From: Candidatus Omnitrophota bacterium
GTDB lineage: Bacteria; Omnitrophota; Gorgyraeia; Gygaellales; Profunditerraquicolaceae
NCBI GenBank assembly: GCA_018818365.1
Contig: JAHISH010000173.1
Span: 1 to 8,931 of the forward strand
Direction of reading: 5' to 3'
DNA length: 8,931 bases
In this document: one piece after another, positions 1 to 6,835 of the stretch
Layout of the letters: each line of letters begins with the position of its first letter
How positions within the stretch are numbered: the first letter of the stretch is position 1
The notes under the pieces: generated by a model
Database searches by the model: none
What the model was told of the DNA's origin: nothing
What the model saw: the letters and a program-made list of their open reading frames with translations, nothing else
Made by a program: the position numbers and the translations under genes

Positions 1-98
1 AACCTCTGCGAAATTAATTGAATACAAAACAAGTGGTGAGGCAACCGGTGACACATCCCGCGTGGTCGGATATGCCGGTATTACCATTTACTAAAACA

Positions 99-446
99 AT
101 GGAAGAAAATAAAAAACATATCGATGAAAGTTGGAAAGAACAGATCGAAAAAGAGAAAAAAGATCCTACCCCTCCTCATGATTTTGTCCCCCCCGAGGCG
201 AATTTCAATTTTTTCGTAACGACGATGGCATTGCAGGCATCGATTGCGTTAGGGCAGATGCCCAATCCGGCGACACAGAAACAAGAAGACAACCTCCCCC
301 AGGCAAAATTTATTATTGACACCCTGGAAATGATTCAGAAAAAAACCAAAGGGAACCTTGATGCCGAAGAGAATACTCTTCTAGAAGATATTCTTTACCA
401 ATTACGCATGCAGTATATCGAAAAGAACAAGGGAGGCAGCTCATGA
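99..446 (+). CDS. DUF1844 domain protein
   Basis: A 115-residue protein of unknown function. The N-terminal third (residues 1-35) is charged and proline-containing. The rest matches my recollection of the DUF1844 pattern: an aromatic FNFFVTTMALQASIALGQ stretch at 36-53, a DNLPQAKFIIDTL segment at 64-76, then KTKGNLDAEE at 82-91 and a C-terminal LRMQY helix. No signal peptide or membrane span is evident. The frame is open from a TTG at 18, with further possible starts at 48 (GTG) and 72 (ATG). I chose ATG 99 because the resulting N-terminus (MEENKKHIDESWKE) looks like family members, although no clear Shine-Dalgarno precedes it. It overlaps the Trm112-like gene by 4 nt (ATGA), so the two are probably translationally coupled. 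Family assignment is fairly sure; the start is less so. Confidence 0.8.
   Translation: MEENKKHIDESWKEQIEKEKKDPTPPHDFVPPEANFNFFVTTMALQASIALGQMPNPATQKQEDNLPQAKFIIDTLEMIQKKTKGNLDAEENTLLEDILYQLRMQYIEKNKGGSS
431..436 (+). promoter_or_regulatory. Shine-Dalgarno of the Trm112-like gene
   Basis: GGGAGG lies 6 nt before ATG 443, inside the end of the DUF1844 gene. It fixes the start of the 51-codon reading frame. Confidence 0.75.
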
Positions 447-598
447 TCGATAAAGAATTATTGGAAATCCTCGCCTGTCCCGCATGTAAAGCCAATGTGG
501 AGTTAAAAGAGAATAAAATAGTCTGTACGGGGTGCGGGAAGAAATATCCGATTCGGGACGGTATCCCGGTGATGTTGATCGATGAAGCCGAAGCATAA
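443..598 (+). CDS. Trm112-like (UPF0434/YcaR-type) small zinc-ribbon protein
   Basis: A complete 51-residue protein. It opens with the family signature MIDKELLEILACPACK and has two CxxC knuckles (C12/C15 and C28/C31) that would bind one zinc ion. It ends in the typical YPIRDGIPVML segment at 35-45. In eukaryotes and archaea Trm112 is an activating partner of methyltransferases; the role of the short bacterial homologues is less well defined. The start is supported by GGGAGG at 431-436, 6 nt upstream, and by the ATGA overlap with the DUF1844 gene. Length and residues are normal for the family. Confidence 0.9.
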   Translation: MIDKELLEILACPACKANVELKENKIVCTGCGKKYPIRDGIPVMLIDEAEA

Positions 599-620
599 TG
601 AAGTTTTTTTAGACTAAATC

Positions 621-709
621 CCTAAGTTTCTTGAAAGCGAAATACTTATAGCGGCCACCATTCATCCGCACTTTAAAAAGGAAAAATGTACTGGCCGCGA
701 AAATATCAA
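621..709 (+). repeat. Intergenic repeat copy 1, possible structured RNA, upstream of aroQ
   Basis: Most of the 149-nt gap between the Trm112-like gene and aroQ resembles the gap upstream of accC. The 5' part, 621-667, matches 3281-3328 at 39 of 47 positions with one 1-nt indel. The 3' part, 694-709 (GCCGCGAAAATATCAA), matches 3377-3392 at 15 of 16. Between them, GCGGCCA (651-657) and TGGCCGC (692-698) form a perfect 7-bp stem. That stem encloses CATCC (663-667) and an imperfect inner hairpin (668-674 with 683-689, one mismatch). The spacer sequence differs from copy 2 while the outer stem is kept, as expected for a folded RNA or a hairpin-bearing dispersed repeat. I do not recognise a known riboswitch or ribozyme class. 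Confidence 0.6.
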
Positions 710-747
710 CACCCCTTATCTAGGCGCGTACCGATGGAGATAAGAAA

Positions 748-1188
748 ATGAATAGCGTACTGGTGATTCACGGCCCCAACCTTCAACTACTCGGACAGAG
801 AGAACCCGGCATTTACGGCGTCATAACCCTTGCAAAAATCAATGCGCAGCTTAAGAAAATCGCCGCCAAACATGCGGTACGCCTGGTCATCAGGCAATCG
901 AATCATGAAGGAGCAATCGTTGAATATATCGGAAAGGCAAAAAATAGGTTTTCCGCATTATTAATCAACCCGGCAGCATATACCCATACCAGCGTCGCCA
1001 TACGGGATGCGATCGCTGCGGCAGGCATCCCCACAGTGGAAGTGCACCTTTCTAATATCTATGCACGAGAAGAATTCAGGCATACTTCTTTAATGAGCCC
1101 TGTCGCGCATGGAGTCATTTCTGGATTCGGTCCGCAAAGCTACCTTCTGGGCCTGGCAGCCATTCTTGATCTGTTAAAAAATCGTTAG
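748..1188 (+). CDS. aroQ: Type II 3-dehydroquinate dehydratase
   Basis: This enzyme converts 3-dehydroquinate to 3-dehydroshikimate in the cytoplasmic shikimate pathway. At 146 residues it has the normal length of the dodecameric type II enzyme. Family motifs in order: [17 protein letters not shown] at 8-24 with the catalytic Arg18/Tyr23 pair on the flexible lid, RQSNHEG at 49-55, [10 protein letters not shown] at 73-82 (Asn74, His80), [15 protein letters not shown] at 97-111 with His100 and Arg111, and a C-terminal [11 protein letters not shown] stretch. GGAG at 736-739 sits 8 nt before the ATG. The stop codon directly abuts the start of the peptidase gene. In Bacillus subtilis the homologue yqhS also precedes a peptidase gene and efp. 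Confidence 0.96.
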   Translation: MNSVLVIHGPNLQLLGQREPGIYGVITLAKINAQLKKIAAKHAVRLVIRQSNHEGAIVEYIGKAKNRFSALLINPAAYTHTSVAIRDAIAAAGIPTVEVHLSNIYAREEFRHTSLMSPVAHGVISGFGPQSYLLGLAAILDLLKNR

Positions 1189-2256
1189 ATGCACACCGAT
1201 AGACCCGCACGACTTAAGAAACTTTTTGCCCTTCTTGATAAAAAGCAGTTAGATGGCTTATTGCTTGCGCATCCTGCGAACATCTCTTATCTGGCGCACC
1301 TGCCCAGCAGAGATTCCTGGTTTCTTGCCTCTCGCAAGGGAAACTGTTATTTCACCGATGCACGATATGCCGAAGAGACAAGACGTAAAATCCCTATTCG
1401 TTGTAAGATTGCGCAAACCAATGGGGCCCCTTTTAAGACTATAGGGACCGTCTGTCAAAAGCTTCACCTTAAAAGAATAGGCTTTGAAGAAAGATATTTT
1501 AGTTACTCTGAGTATAGGCAGCTCAAAAGAAATCTTGCCAGCGCCGCATTACACCCTCTTTCGGGAATAGTTGAAGAACTAAGGCAGACAAAAGAACCCC
1601 TGGAGATCAGAAAGATCGAAAAAGCGGTTTCCATAACCCAAAAGACCTTGCGTGATATAGAGCCGCTGCTTAAACCCGGGAAAAAAGAAATCGAGATCGT
1701 AGCGGAATTAGAACGTTTACTGCGCTATAAGGGAGCTGGCGACTCATCTTTTAACATTATTGTAGCCTCTGGCCCTAATGCAAGCTTCCCTCACCATATA
1801 CCCGGAGAACGCAAACTCAAAAGAAATGAAGGAGTTATAATCGATATAGGGGTTGACTATTCCGGGTATAAATCCGACTTGACAAGGGTATTCTTTTTGG
1901 GTAAAATTGAGGGTCTTCTGGATAGGATCTTCAAAGTAACCCTCGAAGCACAAAAGAGGGCAATTGCGGCAATTAAACCTGGAGTTCTAACCAGTGAAAT
2001 TGATAGAATAGCCCGTACCTATATAGCCTCTCAAGGATTAGGTGAATTCTTTATTCATAACCTTGGCCATGGCGTAGGTTTGGAAGTACATGAAGAACCT
2101 TCTTTTTCCCGGAAAACAGGGTTACCGTTACAGGAAGGGATGGTTTTTACGGTTGAACCAGGACTCTATATCCCCGGCCGTTACGGGGTAAGGATTGAAG
2201 ATATGGTACTGGTAACCGAGAAAGGATGTAGGCAACTTTCGTGGCACTCTCAATAA
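1189..2256 (+). CDS. M24-family Xaa-Pro peptidase (PepP/YqhT-like)
   Basis: A cytoplasmic metallopeptidase predicted to remove N-terminal residues before proline. Residues 1-130 form a creatinase-type N-terminal domain and 135-350 the pita-bread catalytic domain. The five dinuclear-metal ligands are visible: Asp219 (IIDIG), Asp230 (GYKSDLTR), His294 (NLGHGVGLEVHE), Glu323 (FTVEPG) and Glu337 (RIEDMVLVT). A PHHIPGERKL segment at 201-210 supplies the usual substrate-binding histidine region. It has 355 residues, normal for the short YqhT-like aminopeptidases. ATG 1189 follows the aroQ stop with no gap, and the 3' end overlaps efp by 16 nt, so both neighbours are probably coupled. Proline-specific activity is inferred from family and from the efp neighbourhood; a general prolidase role is possible. 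Confidence 0.92.
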   Translation: MHTDRPARLKKLFALLDKKQLDGLLLAHPANISYLAHLPSRDSWFLASRKGNCYFTDARYAEETRRKIPIRCKIAQTNGAPFKTIGTVCQKLHLKRIGFEERYFSYSEYRQLKRNLASAALHPLSGIVEELRQTKEPLEIRKIEKAVSITQKTLRDIEPLLKPGKKEIEIVAELERLLRYKGAGDSSFNIIVASGPNASFPHHIPGERKLKRNEGVIIDIGVDYSGYKSDLTRVFFLGKIEGLLDRIFKVTLEAQKRAIAAIKPGVLTSEIDRIARTYIASQGLGEFFIHNLGHGVGLEVHEEPSFSRKTGLPLQEGMVFTVEPGLYIPGRYGVRIEDMVLVTEKGCRQLSWHSQ

Positions 2257-2804
2257 ATGAAATCAAATCAGGAGTAACCATCTTGGTTGATAGTATCGTC
2301 TATATGGTCATTGATACCCAGCACGTTAAGCCCGGGAAAGGTGCGGCGTTCGTACGCGCCAAACTACGGAACATGAAGAATAGTAACGTCCAGGAAAAAA
2401 CCTTCCGTGGAGACGACAAGATCGAACAAGCCTTTGTAGAAGAACGAAAGCTCCAATATCTTTATACCTCAGGAAGTATGTTCCACTTTATGGACCAAGA
2501 TAATTTCGAAGAAGTCGCAATTTCGGAAATCGCTATCGCAGACAATAAAAAATTCCTAAAAGACAATATAGAAGTTTCTGGCTATTTCTATAAAAACGAT
2601 ATCCTCACCATCAATCTGCCTTTCTTTGTAGAATATACCATTACCCATTCCGAACCGGGGATTAAAGGAGATACCGCAAAGAGCGGGACCAAACCGGCAG
2701 AGATCGAAACAGGCGCGACCATACAGGTTCCTTTGTTTATTGACGTGGGAGATAAAGTCAAAATAGATACACGCACAGGGGAATACATAGAAAGGGCAGC
2801 CTAA
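2241..2804 (+). CDS. efp: Elongation factor P
   Basis: EF-P binds the ribosome between P and E sites and rescues stalling on polyproline. The 187-residue protein has the three-domain KOW/OB/OB length. The domain I loop HVKPGKGAAFVRAKLRN (28-44) places a lysine, Lys33, at the modification site, as in EpmA-type or other lysine-modified EF-Ps rather than the Arg32 rhamnosylated type. The C-terminal GDKVKIDTRTGEYIERA is the conserved domain III signature. The start is GTG 2241 inside the peptidase gene, giving the normal N-terminus (MALSINEIKSGVTIL); only a weak Shine-Dalgarno is visible, so coupling to the upstream gene is likely. No modification enzyme is encoded here. accB follows after 2 nt. 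Confidence 0.96.
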   Translation: MALSINEIKSGVTILVDSIVYMVIDTQHVKPGKGAAFVRAKLRNMKNSNVQEKTFRGDDKIEQAFVEERKLQYLYTSGSMFHFMDQDNFEEVAISEIAIADNKKFLKDNIEVSGYFYKNDILTINLPFFVEYTITHSEPGIKGDTAKSGTKPAEIETGATIQVPLFIDVGDKVKIDTRTGEYIERAA

Positions 2805-2806
2805 AT

Positions 2807-3259
2807 ATGAATATTAAAGAAATTAAAGAAATGATAAACCTGATGAATGAGAATAACCTCGCCGAGTTAGAGATAGAAAAAGAAGGTATGCGCATAAAAC
2901 TCAAAAAATCAGGATCAGGGAGCGAAACGCTCGGCGCTCCTTTTATCGTTGAAAAACAACAAATCGGTGAACCCGCGACTTCCCCTCTTCAAACTGCGGC
3001 GCAGGAGAGTAGTGCGAAAAGTATCGAGATCAAAGCTCCCATGGTAGGAACATTCTACCGCGCGCCCTCACCGGAGTCACCCCCGCATGTAGAAGTAGGG
3101 CATACGGTAGAGGTGGGGCAAGTGATCTGTATTATTGAAGCAATGAAACTCATGAACGAGATAAAATCAGAAATCAAAGGTACGATCATTGAAATTCTGG
3201 CAGATAATGCCGAGCCGGTTGAATTTGGTCAACCCATGTTTCTTATCGAACCTCTTTAG
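2807..3259 (+). CDS. accB: Biotin carboxyl carrier protein of acetyl-CoA carboxylase
   Basis: Carries biotin between the biotin carboxylase and carboxyltransferase halves of acetyl-CoA carboxylase, the first committed step of fatty-acid synthesis. The 150-residue protein has three parts. Residues 1-35 form the N-terminal helix-rich region (MNIKEIKEMINLMNENNLAELEIE). Residues 36-72 are a Ser/Gln/Ala-rich linker. Residues 73-150 are the biotinyl domain, starting at IKAPMVGTFYRAPSPESPP. The biotinylation motif EAMKLMNEI puts the acceptor at Lys114. It lies 2 nt after efp. It is separated from accC by a 165-nt gap rather than being contiguous, and that gap holds a repeat. Confidence 0.96.
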   Translation: MNIKEIKEMINLMNENNLAELEIEKEGMRIKLKKSGSGSETLGAPFIVEKQQIGEPATSPLQTAAQESSAKSIEIKAPMVGTFYRAPSPESPPHVEVGHTVEVGQVICIIEAMKLMNEIKSEIKGTIIEILADNAEPVEFGQPMFLIEPL

Positions 3260-3280
3260 TGAAGCTCTTCGGGCTAACCT

Positions 3281-3392
3281 CCGAGGTTTCTTGAAAGCTG
3301 AAATATTTGAAGCGGCCAGTACTCATCCCTACCTCTAGGCAGGCAGGCGCGCCCTAAAAAAGCGTTCGGTTTTTAAGCCGCGAAAGTATCAA
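3281..3392 (+). repeat. Intergenic repeat copy 2, possible structured RNA, upstream of accC
   Basis: Second copy of the element seen upstream of aroQ. The 5' block 3281-3328 aligns to 621-667 (39 of 47 identical, one inserted T at about 3299). The 3' block 3377-3392 (GCCGCGAAAGTATCAA) aligns to 694-709 with one difference. GCGGC (3312-3316) and GCCGC (3377-3381) form an enclosing stem at the same place as in copy 1. The interior is longer and different: a CCTACC/GGCAGG hairpin, three AGGC units, a GGCGCGCC palindrome and an A-run facing a T-run. The sequence around 3367-3388 also resembles the third gap at 6864-6887. Confidence 0.6.
3328..3343 (+). repeat. Small inverted repeat inside intergenic repeat copy 2
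   Basis: CCTACC (3328-3333) can fold onto GGCAGG (3338-3343) around a TCTA loop with one A-C mismatch. It is followed by another AGGC unit and the palindrome GGCGCGCC. Copy 1 lacks this hairpin, so it looks like a variable insert within the element. No T-run follows, so it is not a terminator. Confidence 0.4.
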
Positions 3393-3424
3393 AGCGCAAC
3401 AATTTTGCCACATTGGGTTTGCTT

Positions 3425-4789
3425 ATGTTCTCAAAAATCCTAATCGCCAATAGAGGGGAAATTGCACTGCGTATTATTCGTGCCTGCCGTGAACTTGGGG
3501 TCCGCACGGTCAGTGTGTATTCTGAAGCAGATAAAGATTCTCTCCATGTACGTTTTGCCGATGAAGCAATCTGCATCGGAAAAGCTCCCAGCAGCAGCAG
3601 TTACCTCAATATCCCGGCGATAATAAGCGCAGCCGAAATCACTGATGTAGAAGCGATCCATCCCGGATATGGGTTCCTCGCGGAGAACCCGCACTTTGCG
3701 GAAATTTGTGAATCCTGCCAAATCACCTTTATTGGTCCGACCTCAGAGAATATCCGGCTTATGGGCGATAAGATGACCGCACGCACCACGATGCAGAAAT
3801 CGGGTCTTCCGATTGTACCGGGAAGCACTTCCACCATAAAAACCAAGGAGGAAGCGCTTAAAACGGCTAAATCAATCGGCTATCCGGTCATTATCAAGGC
3901 AGCCGCCGGTGGAGGGGGAAAAGGGATGCGTATTTGTCATAATGATATCCGCCTTATCAGCAGCCTGATGACTGCCCAAGCGGAAGCAGAAGCAAATTTC
4001 GGCAACCCCAATGTCTATATAGAGAAATACATTGAGAAACCCCGTCATATCGAAATACAGATCCTGGCAGATAAACACGGGAAAGCGCTGCATTTGGGAG
4101 AACGCGATTGCAGCATACAACGCAGACATCAAAAACTACTCGAAGAATCCCCTTCTCCGGTAGTTGATCATAAACTGCGTAAACGGCTTGGAGAACTCGT
4201 CCTGAAAGGCATAAAGTCGATAAATTATGTAGGAGTGGGCACCGTAGAACTCTTATTTGACTCCAAAAACAATCACTTCTACTTTATGGAGATGAATACC
4301 CGCATCCAAGTAGAGCATCCTGTCACTGAAATGGTGACCGGCATTGATCTGATTAAAGAGCAGATACGGGTAGCTGCCGGAGAAAGATTAAAAATTCACC
4401 AAGAAGATATACGTCTTCACGGTGCCTCGATAGAGTGCAGGATAAATGCCGAAGACTACGAGAATAACTTCCTTCCCTCTCCGGGCAAGATTGACTTTTG
4501 TATGCTTCCCGGCGGACCGGGGGTGAGAGTCGATACCCATATCTACCCCGGCTATACTATTTCTCCTTACTACGACTCTCTCGTCGCGAAATTAATCGTG
4601 CATGGAAACACTCGGCAGGAAGCAATAAAGACCATGCAGCGAGCACTGAATGAGTTTACCATCGAGCCTATAAAAACAACGATCCCCTTCCACCAGCGCA
4701 TCATGGAAAATACAGATTTCTTGAAAGGGGATGTCTCTACGCATTTCGTGCAAGAATTACTCAAAGACGAGTCAAAAGGAGAAGAATGA
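3425..4789 (+). CDS. accC: Biotin carboxylase subunit of acetyl-CoA carboxylase
   Basis: ATP-dependent carboxylation of biotin on AccB, using bicarbonate. The 454-residue protein is full length. Motifs in order: the N-terminal [29 protein letters not shown] at 79-88; ATP-binding Lys116 and Lys158; the glycine-rich loop GGGGKGM at 162-168; [18 protein letters not shown] at 226-243; and the catalytic [14 protein letters not shown] at 289-302 with Glu289, Asn291, Arg293 and Glu297. An in-frame TTG at 3413 would add four residues. I prefer ATG 3425 because it gives the usual [12 protein letters not shown] start, though neither has a clear Shine-Dalgarno. It overlaps the Asp23 gene by 4 nt. The carboxyltransferase genes accA and accD are not in the window. 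Confidence 0.97.
   Translation: MFSKILIANRGEIALRIIRACRELGVRTVSVYSEADKDSLHVRFADEAICIGKAPSSSSYLNIPAIISAAEITDVEAIHPGYGFLAENPHFAEICESCQITFIGPTSENIRLMGDKMTARTTMQKSGLPIVPGSTSTIKTKEEALKTAKSIGYPVIIKAAAGGGGKGMRICHNDIRLISSLMTAQAEAEANFGNPNVYIEKYIEKPRHIEIQILADKHGKALHLGERDCSIQRRHQKLLEESPSPVVDHKLRKRLGELVLKGIKSINYVGVGTVELLFDSKNNHFYFMEMNTRIQVEHPVTEMVTGIDLIKEQIRVAAGERLKIHQEDIRLHGASIECRINAEDYENNFLPSPGKIDFCMLPGGPGVRVDTHIYPGYTISPYYDSLVAKLIVHGNTRQEAIKTMQRALNEFTIEPIKTTIPFHQRIMENTDFLKGDVSTHFVQELLKDESKGEE
4776..4781 (+). promoter_or_regulatory. Shine-Dalgarno of the Asp23 gene
   Basis: AAGGAG lies 4 nt before ATG 4786 and 7 nt before the adjacent ATG 4789. The usual spacing favours 4789 as the working start, which would shorten the protein by one methionine. 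Confidence 0.6.
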
Positions 4790-5142
4790 TGCAGCCTGAA
4801 GAAACTCGCACCGATCTGGGAGCAATACGCATCCATCAAAATGTGATTTCTTCAATTGCGTCTCTGGCGACATTAGATATTGAAGGGGTTAAACGCGTCG
4901 GTGGCCCGCAGAGAACCGGGATCATGTCTTTTCTTTCACAGAAGGACCCTTTAAAAATAAAAACGGAATTCACAAAAAAACAGGAAGTGCGGATAGAGAT
5001 CCCGATTGTGATCGCATACGGCTATCATATCCCCGAGATCGCACAGCGGGTGCAAGATAATGTGCGCCATCAAGTAGAACGAATGACCGATCTATCAATT
5101 AAAGACATTACCGTAAACGTACAAGCAATAGAAAAAGGATAA
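4786..5142 (+). CDS. Asp23/Gls24 (DUF322) family envelope stress protein
   Basis: A small soluble alkaline-shock-type protein of 118 residues (117 if the second ATG, 4789, is used). The family core is visible: [28 protein letters not shown] at 11-38, then a variable loop, then the beta-strand segment [48 protein letters not shown]. No signal peptide or membrane span is present. In Gram-positive bacteria Asp23 is tethered to the membrane by AmaP, and a predicted AmaP-like gene is directly downstream. The B. subtilis homologue yqhY also follows accBC, and there the gene has been linked to acetyl-CoA carboxylase homeostasis. The same link here is inference. Confidence 0.92.
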   Translation: MMQPEETRTDLGAIRIHQNVISSIASLATLDIEGVKRVGGPQRTGIMSFLSQKDPLKIKTEFTKKQEVRIEIPIVIAYGYHIPEIAQRVQDNVRHQVERMTDLSIKDITVNVQAIEKG

Positions 5143-5151
5143 ATCCGACAC

Positions 5152-5157
5152 GGAGGT
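5152..5157 (+). promoter_or_regulatory. Shine-Dalgarno of the AmaP-like gene
   Basis: GGAGGT lies just upstream of ATG 5162 in the 19-nt spacer and fixes that start, which places the first membrane helix right at the N-terminus. Confidence 0.75.
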
Positions 5158-5161
5158 CACA

Positions 5162-5764
5162 ATGAGAATATTTACCATAATCGCAATTACGTTTTATGCG
5201 GCGGTAATCACCATTTTAGGAACCGTGATGATCATTATCTCTCTTAATTTAGTCTCTCCTCAAATGATTAGCGATGTCCTCCTTTATACACTAGAAGGCG
5301 TCAACGCCCGCATTATTATCGGCCTTACCGGAGGCGTGTTGATCTTAGTCAGCATCTCGTTTGCCCAACTGATTTTCGGTAAATTTCAGCGTGAAAAAAC
5401 GATCGCGTTTATCACTCCTTCCGGCGAAGTGACCATTGCGCTTTCTGCGGTCGAAGACCTCATCAGACGCTTAGTAGGAATAATCCCCGAGATTAAAGAA
5501 CTACGCCCTGACGTAAAAGCAACAAAGAAAGGTATCGAGGTAGAGGTGAACATAGTCTTGCGGGCAGAAACCAATATCCCGGAACTAACCTCACGCCTTC
5601 AGGACATAATAAAATCAAAGATCCAGGAAGTAGTAGGTACCGATGAAGACGTGTTTATTAAGATTCATGTAATCAAAATAATTACGATCGATGAAAGAGA
5701 TAAAAAACGCAAAGAACCTGAAGAAAAACCCGCGATTCCTTTTGGCGGGTATGGAAAAATCTAG
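5162..5764 (+). CDS. AmaP-like membrane anchor of Asp23
   Basis: A 200-residue protein with two predicted membrane helices near the N-terminus, about residues 4-30 and 50-73, joined by a short loop. A cytoplasmic domain follows at about 85-176. This part has the alternating strand/helix pattern of an Asp23-like fold (GEVTIALSAVEDLIRRLV, then GIEVEVNIVLRAETNIPELTSRLQDIIKSKIQEVVG). The tail is highly charged. The architecture matches the alkaline shock response membrane anchor AmaP, which holds Asp23 at the membrane. Its position 19 nt after an Asp23 gene supports this. The assignment rests on topology and context, with less sequence signature than for its neighbours. Confidence 0.8.
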   Translation: MRIFTIIAITFYAAVITILGTVMIIISLNLVSPQMISDVLLYTLEGVNARIIIGLTGGVLILVSISFAQLIFGKFQREKTIAFITPSGEVTIALSAVEDLIRRLVGIIPEIKELRPDVKATKKGIEVEVNIVLRAETNIPELTSRLQDIIKSKIQEVVGTDEDVFIKIHVIKIITIDERDKKRKEPEEKPAIPFGGYGKI

Positions 5765-5772
5765 CAACGACT

Positions 5773-5779
5773 AAGGAGG
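5773..5779 (+). promoter_or_regulatory. Strong Shine-Dalgarno of the phosphofructokinase gene
   Basis: AAGGAGG, 9 nt before ATG 5789, is the closest match to the consensus anti-SD complement among the sites I examined. It suggests high translation of the glycolytic gene relative to its coupled neighbours. Confidence 0.75.
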
Positions 5780-5788
5780 ATTACGCAG

Positions 5789-6820
5789 ATGGCAAAGATT
5801 GGGATACTCACCGGTGGAGGAGATTGTCCAGGGTTGAATCCTGTTATTAGGGCGGTAGTCAGAAAAGCCCATAACGAAGGTTATGAAATAATAGGGATAC
5901 GAAACGGTTGGAAAGGCCTTATTGAGAACAATACCATAACGCTAGACCTTGCATCCGTCTCAGGGATCCTGCCCAAAGGGGGCACCATTCTGGGAACAAG
6001 CAGGACCAATCCTTATAAAAAGGAAGGAGGAGTCGATAAAGTAAAAGAGACCATCCGGGCCTTAGGAATTGATGCACTCATTGCAGTCGGTGGAGAGGAT
6101 ACTTTAGGCGTAGCCTCTAGGCTGGTAAAGGACGGAATACCTTCTATTGTCGGAGTTCCGAAAACAATCGATAATGATCTCTCCTCTACCGATTACACAT
6201 TTGGATTTGACACGGCACTTAACACCGCGATGGAATGCATCGACAGGCTCCATACCACCGCGGAGAGCCATCACCGCATCATCGTGGTCGAAGTTATGGG
6301 TAGACATGCGGGATGGATTGCCGTTGAAGCAGGGATTGCGGGCGGCGCAGATATTATCTTGATCCCGGAACTCCCCATAGATATTGAAGAAGTCTGTTCT
6401 CTGATACACAAGCGTCACTCCCGAGGCAAGACCTTTAGTATTGTGGTGGTCGCCGAAGGAGCGCAATTCAAAGAAGAAGACATGGTTACCCAGGAACAAA
6501 AACTTGATGAATTCGGTCATGTGCGTTTGGGAGGCATCGGGGAGAAGATCGCCGCGCTTATCGAGAAGAAAACCGGTTATGAAACCAGGGTAAGCGTACT
6601 CGGCCACATACAAAGAGGAGGCTCGCCTTCTGCCTTCGACCGAATCCTGGGAACCCGTTTCGGCGTTAAAGCAGTGGAATTGATTAAAAACAAAAAGTTT
6701 GGAAGGATGGTCGCACTCGCGGGAAAGAACATAATCGACGTCTCGCTTGAAGAGGCAGTGAAAGAATTAAAGACCATCGATAAAGAACTCTATGCGATTG
6801 CGAAAGAATTTTTTGGTTAG
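5789..6820 (+). CDS. Phosphofructokinase, residues suggest PPi-dependent type
   Basis: A 343-residue PfkA-family enzyme that phosphorylates fructose 6-phosphate to fructose 1,6-bisphosphate. Motifs: GGGDCPGLNPVIR at 9-21; GGEDTLGVA at 101-109; VPKTIDNDL at 123-131 with the catalytic Asp128; MGRHAGW at 170-176; VAEGA at 221-225; and HIQRGGSPSAFDR at 273-285. The residues matching E. coli Gly104 and Gly124 are Asp104 and Lys125. Asp and Lys at these two sites are the established marker of pyrophosphate-dependent enzymes (EC 2.7.1.90), because the side chains block the ATP adenine/alpha-phosphate space. This would make the step reversible. ATP-dependence cannot be excluded without assay. The start is set by a strong Shine-Dalgarno. 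A partial repeat follows the stop. Confidence 0.93.
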   Translation: MAKIGILTGGGDCPGLNPVIRAVVRKAHNEGYEIIGIRNGWKGLIENNTITLDLASVSGILPKGGTILGTSRTNPYKKEGGVDKVKETIRALGIDALIAVGGEDTLGVASRLVKDGIPSIVGVPKTIDNDLSSTDYTFGFDTALNTAMECIDRLHTTAESHHRIIVVEVMGRHAGWIAVEAGIAGGADIILIPELPIDIEEVCSLIHKRHSRGKTFSIVVVAEGAQFKEEDMVTQEQKLDEFGHVRLGGIGEKIAALIEKKTGYETRVSVLGHIQRGGSPSAFDRILGTRFGVKAVELIKNKKFGRMVALAGKNIIDVSLEEAVKELKTIDKELYAIAKEFFG

Positions 6821-6835
6821 TTTTTAACATCCTTA

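Noticed and set aside
18..98. N-terminal extension of the DUF1844 protein from TTG 18.
   Set aside because: No Shine-Dalgarno is visible, the added residues look unlike family N-termini, and ATG 99 gives a typical start; kept only as an alternative.
600..612. T-run after the Trm112-like gene as an intrinsic terminator.
   Set aside because: No stable GC-rich hairpin lies directly upstream of the seven Ts, so the terminator model is not supported.
631..667. TTGAAA in copies 1 and 2 (631-636 and 3291-3296) as a sigma-70 -35 box.
   Set aside because: At 16-18 nt spacing there is no TATAAT-like -10 in either copy; the regions there are GC-rich stem sequence.
3263..3275. AGCTC/GGGCT hairpin just after the accB stop as a terminator.
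   Set aside because: The stem is short with a G-U pair and a very small loop, and no T-run follows.
3284..3336. The repeat could encode a short peptide (one frame of copy 2 reads FLKAEIFEAASTHPYL then stop).
   Set aside because: Copy 1 has a 1-nt deletion that breaks the frame and an in-frame stop shortly after, and no start codon with a Shine-Dalgarno precedes either copy. Conservation of the nucleotide stem fits better than coding.
6104..6613. A 169-codon minus-strand open frame opposite the phosphofructokinase gene.
   Set aside because: It lies wholly within a strongly conserved gene on the other strand and its translation has no recognisable family features; it is a shadow frame.
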